Shown here: piece by piece, positions 51,204 through 58,742 of the stretch
How positions within the stretch are numbered: the first letter of the stretch is position 1
Layout of the letters: every line of letters starts with the position of its first letter
NCBI RefSeq assembly: GCF_009467795.1
Contig: NZ_WIAX01000012.1
Coordinates: 124,001 to 188,000, forward strand
Direction of reading: 5' to 3'
Source: Nesterenkonia halophila
GTDB lineage: Bacteria; Actinomycetota; Actinomycetes; Actinomycetales; Micrococcaceae
DNA length: 64,000 bases
Position numbers and translations under genes: made by a program
The notes under the pieces: model-generated
The model's database searches: none
Told to the model about the DNA's origin: nothing
The model's input: only the letters and a program-made list of their open reading frames with translations

Positions 51204-53095
51204 CGTCGACGCTCCTCATCGTCCGCGCCGCCGGTGCTCGGCGCGCTCTGGTCGCCGTCGGCGCCGCCGGCCGCGCGCTCGGCGGCGACCTGATCCACCG
51301 TCGGCAGGTCGCCGGTGCGGATCCGGTACTCCTCGACGATCTCCGGCTGCTCGACGTGCTCGACCTCGGGAGCGTTCTCCGGCTGGGTGCCCTCCTGATA
51401 GTCGGGGGCCACGACCGCCTCGGTGAGCGAGTCGTCGAACTCGTCCATCCGCCGCTCGTACTCCTCCGGCGGCAGCGTCTTCAGCCAGCGGCGCGTGCGC
51501 AGGTAGCCGATCTCGCCGGCGTCCTCGCGCATCGCTCGCGAGAGGTTGAACATCATCAGGTAGCCCAGCAGGAAGAACGGCAGCCCCAGCACGATGGCCA
51601 CGCTCTGCAGCGCGTTGAGCCCGCCGTCGCCCGTGGCGGTCAGCAGGATCGCGGCGATCAGCCCGATGGCCACAGCCCAGAAGCCCTTCTGGTGCCCGGG
51701 GACCTGGCCCTCGAAGCCCGAGGACATGTCGTTGAGCACCAGGGCCGCGGAGTCCATGGACGTGACGAAGAAGATCGCCACCAGCATGATCGCGATCGCC
51801 GAGGTCAGCGTCGCCAGCGGGAACTGGTCCAAGAAGGCGAAGAGCGCTCCGGGGATGTCCCCCTCCCCGACCACGCGTTCGACGAGTCCGCCGTCGCCGT
51901 TCATCTGGATGTCGAAGACGCCGGTGCCCCAGATGCCGAACCAGACGATCGTGAAGAGCGTGGGCAGGCCCAGCACTCCGGCGACGAACTGGCGGACGCT
52001 GCGGCCGCGCGAGATGCGGGCGATGAAGATGCCGACGAACGGCGACCAGGTGATCGTCCAGGCCCAGTAGAAGATCGTCCAGCCGTTCTGCCATCCGGTG
52101 TCGGCCAGCGTGTCGTTCCAGAAGGCCAGCTCGGGCAGCATCGAGGCGTAGACGCCGGTCCACTCGATCATGCCCCTCAGCAGGTGGACCGTCGGCCCGG
52201 AGATGAGGATGAAGGCCAGCAGCAGGATCGCGACCCAGATGTTGAAGTTCGACAGCCGCTTCACGCCCTTCTCCAGGCCGAGCAGCGTGGAGGCCAGCGC
52301 GACCAGCGTGACGGCGGCGATGATCATGATCTGCGAGAGCGCCGACTCCGAGATGCCCATCACGCTGGCCAGCCCGGCGTTGATCTGCAGCGTGCCCAGG
52401 CCGATGGAGACCGCGACGCCGAAGACCGTGCCGACGATGGCGAGGATGTCGATGGCCCGGCCCCAGTTGCCGTGGATCTTCTCCCCCAGCAGCGGCTGGA
52501 AGATCGAGGACACCCGCGGCGGCAGGTTGCGCTTATAGATGAAGTAGGCGAAGGCCAGTCCCGGCAGCGCGAAGATCGTCCAGGTGTGCAGCCCGAAGTG
52601 GTAGAGCGTGAAGCCCATCGCCTCGCGCGCGGCCTCGGCGGTGCCGCCGACGATCGTCGTCGGATCCACCGTCTCGCCGGCGGAGCGCATCTCCTCGGCC
52701 TCGTCGGCCGATATCCCGCGCGGCGGGTTCGCGAAGTGGTTCACCGGCTCGGCGACCGCCCAGAACATCAGGATGGTGCCGATGCCGGCGGCGAAGAGCA
52801 TGCCGAACCAGGAGATGTCGCTGTGCTCCGGGGTCTCGTCGTCCTGGCCCAGTCGCATGCGGCCGAAGCGGCCCAGGGCGATGTAGATCAGGAACAGCAG
52901 GAAGATCGTGACCCCGGAGATGTAGAACCAGCCGAGGTTGTCGTAGATCCACGTCGACATGGTGCCGAACAGGTCACCGATGCGGGTGGGGATGATCAGC
53001 GTGACCACCACGAAGGCCAGGATGAGACCGGCCGAGACGAAGAAGACCGCGGGGCTGGTGCGCAGCCTCAGCAGGTCGTGGAATCTCTCGAGCAT
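51200..53095 (-). CDS. BCCT-family osmolyte transporter
   Basis: 631 aa, 12 hydrophobic helices. A sodium-coupled betaine/choline/carnitine-type carrier. The family signature is FYWAWTITWSPFVGIFIARISRG (split: FYWAWT near 341-346, then WSPFVG). Conserved FAAGIGTILMFW lies in helix 3. The cytosolic C-terminal tail of about 110 residues is acidic, as in osmosensing BetP-type carriers. The second Trp of the usual WAWW box is Thr (about residue 346). The ATG at 53095 has GGAAAGG upstream. Its position between rpsA-region genes and coaE-uvrB may be an insertion. Confidence 0.93.
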   Translation of the reverse strand: MLERFHDLLRLRTSPAVFFVSAGLILAFVVVTLIIPTRIGDLFGTMSTWIYDNLGWFYISGVTIFLLFLIYIALGRFGRMRLGQDDETPEHSDISWFGMLFAAGIGTILMFWAVAEPVNHFANPPRGISADEAEEMRSAGETVDPTTIVGGTAEAAREAMGFTLYHFGLHTWTIFALPGLAFAYFIYKRNLPPRVSSIFQPLLGEKIHGNWGRAIDILAIVGTVFGVAVSIGLGTLQINAGLASVMGISESALSQIMIIAAVTLVALASTLLGLEKGVKRLSNFNIWVAILLLAFILISGPTVHLLRGMIEWTGVYASMLPELAFWNDTLADTGWQNGWTIFYWAWTITWSPFVGIFIARISRGRSVRQFVAGVLGLPTLFTIVWFGIWGTGVFDIQMNGDGGLVERVVGEGDIPGALFAFLDQFPLATLTSAIAIMLVAIFFVTSMDSAALVLNDMSSGFEGQVPGHQKGFWAVAIGLIAAILLTATGDGGLNALQSVAIVLGLPFFLLGYLMMFNLSRAMREDAGEIGYLRTRRWLKTLPPEEYERRMDEFDDSLTEAVVAPDYQEGTQPENAPEVEHVEQPEIVEEYRIRTGDLPTVDQVAAERAAGGADGDQSAPSTGGADDEERRR

Positions 53096-53369
53096 GTCGT
53101 CGCCTTTCCAGGGAGGATGCATTCCGGCCGAGTCGGGTCCGGGCGCCGTCGGCGACGGCCCGCAGACCCGGCGGGGCCCGACTGATACCCCAACGGTAGG
53201 CAATTATCGGTCGGAGAGCACGCGACACACGGCTCGCGACTGTGACCGGCGCCATCATCGATCCTCCAGGTCGTGGCTCCTCGAGGCACCCGGCGGACCC
53301 CGCGGCGCGCCGTCGGAGACGGTCCGGGCAACCCGTCCCGGACGACGCGATCGCCTAGACTGGAGGGTG

Positions 53370-54125
53370 ATGACCCCTCCGCCGCCGTCCTCCTCCGCGA
53401 CGCCCGACCCCGCCTCCTGCACTGCGCTGCGCCCCGGAGTCGAAATCGTCGCCGAGATCGAGCGGCGGAAGTCCCGCTTCCTGGCCGTGCTGCGCCGGAC
53501 CGCGTCGGCCGAGGAGGCCCAGGAGCTCGTCGATGCGCTGCGCCGTGAGCACCACGCGGCCCGGCACCACTGCAGCGCCTGGCTGATCGGCCCCGAACGG
53601 CACGTGCAGCGGGCGAACGACGACGGCGAGCCCTCCGGCACCGCCGGCGCCCCGATGCTCGAGGTCCTCGCCCAGTCGACGATGCCCTCGGGCCGCGCCG
53701 ATCTGACCGACGTCGCCGCCGTGGTGGTGCGCTGGTTCGGCGGCACGCTGCTCGGCGCCGGAGGCCTGGTCCGCGCCTACTCCGACGCCGTGGGCGAGGC
53801 CCTGCAGCAGGCGGCGGCGACGGGCGGGACGGTGCAGCGCCGGCGGATGCGGCAGTTCCGGCTCGACGCGCCGATCGCCGACGTCGGCCGCTGGGAGCAC
53901 GAGCTGCGCGGCGCCGGCGCCGCCGTCCGCGAGACCGAGTACGGCGTCGGCCCTTCCGGCGCCCGGATGCATCTGGCCGTGCCCGACGACGACGGGCCGG
54001 TGACGGCGCTGCAGGGACGGATCGCCACGCTCTCCGCGGGAGCCGGCGAGCTGCGTGCCGCCGGTGTGGACTGGGTCGACGTCGAGCACCGCAGCGACGA
54101 CGGCGCGGGCGAGGTCCCGGCATGA
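53370..54125 (+). CDS. IMPACT/YigZ family protein
   Basis: 251 aa. The N-terminal UPF0029/IMPACT domain has FLAVLRRTASAEEAQ, then AWLIG, NDDGEPSGTAGAPML (near 88-102), and VVVRWFGGTLLGAGGLVRAYSDA. A C-terminal DUF1949-like domain follows. The family is linked to translation regulation. A TAGACT box (53356-53361) ends 8 nt before the ATG at 53370, so a leaderless start fits; GTG at 53367 is in frame. The stop overlaps the methyltransferase by ATGA. Confidence 0.9.
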   Translation: MTPPPPSSSATPDPASCTALRPGVEIVAEIERRKSRFLAVLRRTASAEEAQELVDALRREHHAARHHCSAWLIGPERHVQRANDDGEPSGTAGAPMLEVLAQSTMPSGRADLTDVAAVVVRWFGGTLLGAGGLVRAYSDAVGEALQQAAATGGTVQRRRMRQFRLDAPIADVGRWEHELRGAGAAVRETEYGVGPSGARMHLAVPDDDGPVTALQGRIATLSAGAGELRAAGVDWVDVEHRSDDGAGEVPA

Positions 54126-55339
54126 GCCGCGCGCTGGAGCCCGGCCGCACGCCCGAGGTGGTCCCGTCCCGGCTGACTGCGGCGCCGCAGGACGGCGGCG
54201 CCCTCGACCGGGCGCGGCTGCGCCGGCGTCCCGACGACGGAGAGCAGGCCTACGACGCGGCCGACCTGCTGCTGCTCGACACCGCGGCCGCCTGGTGGGC
54301 GGCCGGACATCCCACCGACGGAGTCGTCGTCCTCGACGACCGCTGGGGTGCGCTCACTCTGCCGCTGGTCGCCGCCGGACACACGGTGCGCACGGCCCAG
54401 GACGCCCGCGGCGGCGAGCTGGCGCTGGCCGAGAACGCCGCGGCGCTGGATCTCCCGGCTCCGGCGCCCCGCCCGGTCGACGCCGACACAGTGGCCGGTG
54501 CCCGCACAGTGCTGATGCCGCTGCCCCGCTCGCTCGATGCGCTGGCCGACTGGGCCCACCTGGCGGCCGAGCACGCCGCCGAGGACGTCGTGCTGCTGGC
54601 CGGCGGGCGCGACAAACACATGACCCGGTCGATGAACGAGGTGCTGGAGCAGCACTTCGCCGACGTGGTCCCCGGCCGAGGTCGGTCGAAGTCGCGGGTG
54701 CTCACCGCCCGGTCGCCGCGGCGGGGACTCGCGGCGCCGGGGCCGCGGCGCGCGGTCCACGCCGTGGCTCCGGTCGACGAGCTCACGCTGTGCAGCACGG
54801 GCACCACCTACGGCGGCACCAGCGTCGACCCCGGCACCCGACGGCTGCTGGCCGCCGTGGACGGCCACGCGGCGTTCGAGGCGGAGCTGGCCGCGGCCGA
54901 TCGCCTCGTCGACCTGGGATGCGGCAACGGGACGGTGGCCGCCTGGGCGGCGCGCCGCCGGCCGCAGGTGCAGGTGCTGGCCGTCGACGACTCCGCCTCG
55001 GCGACGGCCTCGACGACGCTCACCGCCGAGGCCAACGCCGTCGCGGACCGCGTGGAGGTCCGCCGCGCCGACGAGCTGGAGGACGTCGCCGCCGACGGCG
55101 GCGAGCGGCTGATCCTGCTGAATCCGCCCTTCCATCGGGGCAACGCCGTCGATCCGACAGCGGCCCACCGGCTGATCGCCTCCGCCGGCCGCGCCCTGGC
55201 GCCGGGCGGGACGCTCTACTGCGTGTGGAACTCGCATCTGCAGCACCGCGCGGCGCTGCGGCGCTTCGTGGGCCCGACCCGCCAGCTCGCCCGGGACCGG
55301 AAGTTCACCGTGACGGTCAGCGAGAAGCCCGCCGGCTGA
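54122..55339 (+). CDS. Class I SAM methyltransferase, RsmC/RlmG-like
   Basis: 405 aa in two halves. The N-terminal half (about 1-200) is a degenerate methyltransferase-like domain. The C-terminal half has motif I LVDLGCGNGTVAAW near 262 and the N6/N2-guanine-type motif ILLNPPFHRG near 333. This duplicated layout is typical of rRNA guanine-N2 methyltransferases RsmC (16S G1207) and RlmG (23S G1835). I cannot decide between them. It is coupled to the IMPACT gene by a 4-nt ATGA overlap. Confidence 0.88.
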   Translation: MSRALEPGRTPEVVPSRLTAAPQDGGALDRARLRRRPDDGEQAYDAADLLLLDTAAAWWAAGHPTDGVVVLDDRWGALTLPLVAAGHTVRTAQDARGGELALAENAAALDLPAPAPRPVDADTVAGARTVLMPLPRSLDALADWAHLAAEHAAEDVVLLAGGRDKHMTRSMNEVLEQHFADVVPGRGRSKSRVLTARSPRRGLAAPGPRRAVHAVAPVDELTLCSTGTTYGGTSVDPGTRRLLAAVDGHAAFEAELAAADRLVDLGCGNGTVAAWAARRRPQVQVLAVDDSASATASTTLTAEANAVADRVEVRRADELEDVAADGGERLILLNPPFHRGNAVDPTAAHRLIASAGRALAPGGTLYCVWNSHLQHRAALRRFVGPTRQLARDRKFTVTVSEKPAG

Positions 55340-55428
55340 TCCGGCCCCGGACCGCACAGGACCGCACGGGGCCGCGCGGGCTCGTCCCCGCGACGCGGTC
55401 GGCGGACCGAGTCCGCACCCGCAGACGA

Positions 55429-55470
55429 CGAAGGGGCCCGCCCCACCGATCGGTGGAGCGGGCCCCTTCG
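55429..55470. terminator. Bidirectional terminator between methyltransferase and rpsA
   Basis: A 20-bp stem with one C-A mismatch and a 2-nt loop lies between the convergent genes. Its ends are CGAAGGGG/CCCCTTCG, inside the recurring ACGACGAAGG context. Confidence 0.9.
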
Positions 55471-55506
55471 TGGTGCCTCAGGCGCTCTGGGCGCTCAGGC
55501 GGATGC

Positions 55507-57024
55507 TCAGCCCTGGCCGGTGAGCTTCTCGCGCAGGGCGGCGAGAGCCTCGTCGGAAGCCAGCGTGCCGGCGTCCTCCGGAGCCTCGGAGGAGTAGTTC
55601 GACGGAGCCGGCTCGCGCTTGGCGGCGCCGGAGTTCGACGAGCTGGAGCTCGAGCTCGAGCTGCCTCCGCCGCCGACCGTCTGCTGCGCGACGACCTCGG
55701 CGTCGGCCTCGAGGGCCTTGCGGACCTGCTCCTTGTGGGCCTCCCAGCGCTCCTGAGCGGCGGCGTACTGGGCCTCCCAGGCAGCGCGCTGCTCCTCGAA
55801 GCCCTCCATCCACTCGTTGGTCTCCGGGTCGAAGCCCTCGGGGTACTTGTAGTTCCCCTCCTCGTCGTACTCGGCGTCCATGCCGTACATGGCCGGGTCG
55901 AACTCGGTGCCGTCCGGGTCGACGCCCTCGTTCGCCTGCTTCAGCGAGAGGCTGATGCGGCGACGCTCGAGGTCGATGTCGATGACCTTGACGAAGAGCT
56001 CCTCGCCCACCGAGACGACCTGCTCGGCGAGGTCCACGTGACGGACCGCCAGCTCGGAGATGTGCACCAGGCCCTCGATGCCGTCCTCGACGCGGACGAA
56101 CGCGCCGAAGGGCACCAGCTTGGTGACCTTGCCGGGGACGACCTGGCCCAGCGCGTGCGTCCGGGCGAAGGCCTGCCACGGGTCCTCCTGGGTGGCCTTC
56201 AGCGACAGCGAGACCCGCTCGCGGTCCATGTCGACCTCGAGCACCTCGACGGTGACCTCCTTGCCGACCTCGACGACCTCGTTCGGGTGGTCGATGTGCT
56301 TCCAGGACAGCTCGGAGACGTGCACCAGGCCGTCGACGCCGCCCAGGTCCACGAAGGCGCCGAAGTTGACGATCGAGGAGACGGTGCCGGTGCGGACCTG
56401 GCCGCGCTCCAGCTTGTTGAGGAAGGAGGAGCGCACCTCGGACTGGGTCTGCTCCAGCCAGGCGCGGCGGGACAGCACCACGTTGTTGCGGTTCTTGTCC
56501 AGCTCGATGATCTTGGCCTCGATCTCCTGGCCGATGTAGGGCGCCAGGTCGCGCACGCGGCGCATCTCCACCAGCGAGGCCGGCAGGAAGCCGCGCAGCC
56601 CGATGTCGAGGATGAGGCCGCCCTTGACGACCTCGATGACCGTGCCGGACACGACGCCGTCCTCGTCCTTGATGCGCTCGATGTCGCCCCAGGCGCGCTC
56701 GTACTGCGCGCGCTTCTTGGAGAGGATCAGGCGGCCTTCCTTGTCCTCCTTGGTGAGGACCAGAGCCTCCACCTGGTCACCGACCGCGACGACCTCGTCC
56801 GGGTCGACATCGTGCTTGATGGACAGCTCGCGGGACGGGATGACGCCTTCGGTCTTGTACCCGATGTCGAGGAGGACCTCGTCACGGTCGACCTTGACGA
56901 TGACGCCTTCGACGAGATCGCCGTCGTTGAAGTACTTCATCGTGGCGTCGACGGCGGCGAGGAACTCTTCCGAGGTGCCGATGTCGTTGACGGCGACCTG
57001 CGGGGTGGTTGCGGTGGTGGTCAT
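55507..57024 (-). CDS. rpsA: 30S ribosomal protein S1
   Basis: 505 aa. Four S1 RNA-binding domains at about 36-107, 123-190, 208-277 and 294-363, with repeated GxVxxxxxxGAFV and GLVHxSELS blocks (VNFGAFVDLGGVDGLVHVSELS; VPFGAFVRVEDGIEGLVHISEL). The tail after residue 380 is acidic, then Ser-rich (nine Ser in a row) and ends REKLTGQG. S1 brings mRNA to the ribosome; leaderless mRNAs, frequent here, are less dependent on it. The ATG at 57024 is the family start, with GGAG 12 nt upstream. Confidence 0.97.
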   Translation of the reverse strand: MTTTATTPQVAVNDIGTSEEFLAAVDATMKYFNDGDLVEGVIVKVDRDEVLLDIGYKTEGVIPSRELSIKHDVDPDEVVAVGDQVEALVLTKEDKEGRLILSKKRAQYERAWGDIERIKDEDGVVSGTVIEVVKGGLILDIGLRGFLPASLVEMRRVRDLAPYIGQEIEAKIIELDKNRNNVVLSRRAWLEQTQSEVRSSFLNKLERGQVRTGTVSSIVNFGAFVDLGGVDGLVHVSELSWKHIDHPNEVVEVGKEVTVEVLEVDMDRERVSLSLKATQEDPWQAFARTHALGQVVPGKVTKLVPFGAFVRVEDGIEGLVHISELAVRHVDLAEQVVSVGEELFVKVIDIDLERRRISLSLKQANEGVDPDGTEFDPAMYGMDAEYDEEGNYKYPEGFDPETNEWMEGFEEQRAAWEAQYAAAQERWEAHKEQVRKALEADAEVVAQQTVGGGGSSSSSSSSSNSGAAKREPAPSNYSSEAPEDAGTLASDEALAALREKLTGQG

Positions 57025-57232
57025 GTAGTAGGGGCTCCGATGAGGGATCGTTGGCTTATTGGTCAGCGCACGGTTCTCCATGCACTGAGCGACGGACAAT
57101 TGACAATGACAAGGTGCTGGATCACATGCGATGATGCACGCAGTCGAGCAGAAACTGTGCCAGACGTCAGCTATCGACTCTGTGCGCAGAACGCGCCCGG
57201 CCAGTCTATACGCGCTCACCAATCGGATTCAA
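57025..57232 (-). promoter_or_regulatory. rpsA promoter and 170-nt leader
   Basis: A -35 TTGAAT (57227-57232) is 18 bp from -10 TAGACT (57203-57208); TATAGA at 57205-57210 is an overlapping alternative. The expected leader is about 170 nt and is much less G+C-rich than its surroundings. It contains three TTGTC units near 57100-57115. S1 autoregulates through its own leader in other bacteria, so this may be a control region. Confidence 0.65.
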
Positions 57233-57275
57233 CCGCGCGGGCGCGTCGCGGCCCGGGTCAGACGCGCGCGGCGGC

Positions 57276-58727
57276 TCAGAAATGTGTGGCGCAGAACGGC
57301 CGGGTCGGCAGATCGACGATCGCCGAGAGCTCGCGCAGCGCGTCCTCGGCGTCGCCCGCTCCCCCGCTCGCCGCGGCGCCGTCGGCGACGCTCAGCCGAC
57401 CCGCCCGCTGCATGGTGACCACCGCGGCGTCCCCGAGGTACAGCGAGCCCAGGGTCTCCACGTCCGTGGACAGCACGGGACCGACCGGACACCGGTCCGC
57501 CTGCTGCTCGGTCACCGGATCGACCACAGGCTCGACGACCGCGACGCCCCCGGAGACGTCGACGCGATAGACGCCGTCGGCGATGCCCTGCGGATCGCTC
57601 AGCCGCAGCGTGAACGCGCCGTCGCCGCCCCACTCGCGAGCCTGCAGGCAGCGGACGACGTCGAGGAGGCGCACCCAGAGGACGTCGCGGACCTCGCGGA
57701 CCTGCACACTGCGCGGATTCACCGCCGCGGCATGCAGCACGTCCTCGACCGAGGCGCCGCCCAGCTCGGCGCGGGCGACCAGGTCCCGCTGCGCCAGATG
57801 CCGCCAGAGCTCCAGATGGCTCGTCGCATCGGCGGCCACCAGATCGGCGATCTCCAGCGTGCTCGGCTCGGTCTCCCAGCCGGCGTGCCGGAAGGTCACG
57901 TAGCCGCCGATCGACCCGTCGTCGCGCACATGCACCGCCGCCCGCAGACGCCGGTCCCAGGAGGTCACGTCGCGCGGCGACCAGCGGGCGGTGGCCCGAC
58001 GACGGTAGCCCGTCGGCCGGTCCACCGATCCGCGGACCCGGCGATGGAACTGCGCGAAGACCTCGTCGACGACCTCGTCCATGGCCGTCGGATCGGCGCC
58101 GATCACCTGCCCGCTCGGCTCCCCGCGCAGCTGCAGCCCGGTGCCGGCGCTGTGCGCCAGGTCCACGCGCAGCACGGCCTCCCGCGCGGCCACGCCGAAG
58201 CCGTAGCGTCCGTAGATCCCGCCCTCGGAGGCGGTCAGCGCGGCCAGCGGCATCCCGTCGTCGACGGCGCGGGCCAGCGAGGACGTCATCAGATGCGCGA
58301 GGATCCCGCGCCGGCGGAATCCGGGATCGACCGTCACTCCGGTGATCAGCCGGGCGTCCAGCAGCGGGCCGTCGGCGCCTCGGCCACCGGCGTCGAGCGT
58401 CTCGTCGAACTCCACGAAGGTCGCCGCCGGATGATCGGCGCCGAACCCGACTCGACGACGGGCGGTCGCGCCGGCCTCCTCGCTCGCCGGATCGAGGTGG
58501 ACCCCGACCAGCCGCTGCGCATCGGCGATGAAGGTCTCCGTGTGCCGCGAGACCTCCTCATCCGACAGCCACGGCTCGTAGAAGCCCTGCAACGTGGTGC
58601 GCAGGTGCGCCGCAGTGCGCGCGTCGGCGGCGCCCTCGGCGTCGAGCGCCGGGGCGAAGGTCTCCGCACGCAGCCCCTCGGGCAGCGGAGAGACCTGCGG
58701 ACGGCGGGGCGGTGTCAGGGAGCTCAC
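57276..58727 (-). CDS. Eis-like GNAT N-acetyltransferase
   Basis: 483 aa in the three-part Eis layout. An N-terminal GNAT domain carries the acetyl-CoA loop GVTVDPGFRRRGILAHLM near 150. The following SEGGIYGRYGFG holds the tyrosine used as general acid in the family. A second GNAT-like domain and a sterol-carrier-type C-terminal domain follow. The chain ends in Phe (FCATHF), as expected where the terminal carboxylate takes part in catalysis. Eis enzymes acetylate amines including aminoglycosides. The GTG start lies 7 nt after a TAGCCT box, so it is leaderless. Confidence 0.9.
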   Translation of the reverse strand: MSSLTPPRRPQVSPLPEGLRAETFAPALDAEGAADARTAAHLRTTLQGFYEPWLSDEEVSRHTETFIADAQRLVGVHLDPASEEAGATARRRVGFGADHPAATFVEFDETLDAGGRGADGPLLDARLITGVTVDPGFRRRGILAHLMTSSLARAVDDGMPLAALTASEGGIYGRYGFGVAAREAVLRVDLAHSAGTGLQLRGEPSGQVIGADPTAMDEVVDEVFAQFHRRVRGSVDRPTGYRRRATARWSPRDVTSWDRRLRAAVHVRDDGSIGGYVTFRHAGWETEPSTLEIADLVAADATSHLELWRHLAQRDLVARAELGGASVEDVLHAAAVNPRSVQVREVRDVLWVRLLDVVRCLQAREWGGDGAFTLRLSDPQGIADGVYRVDVSGGVAVVEPVVDPVTEQQADRCPVGPVLSTDVETLGSLYLGDAAVVTMQRAGRLSVADGAAASGGAGDAEDALRELSAIVDLPTRPFCATHF

Positions 58728-58734
58728 GCCTGAC

Positions 58735-58740
58735 AGGCTA
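58735..58740 (-). promoter_or_regulatory. -10 box TAGCCT, leaderless Eis-like gene
   Basis: TAGCCT ends 7 nt before the GTG at 58727 and lies just before the polA stop (58743). Confidence 0.6.
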
Positions 58741-58742
58741 TG

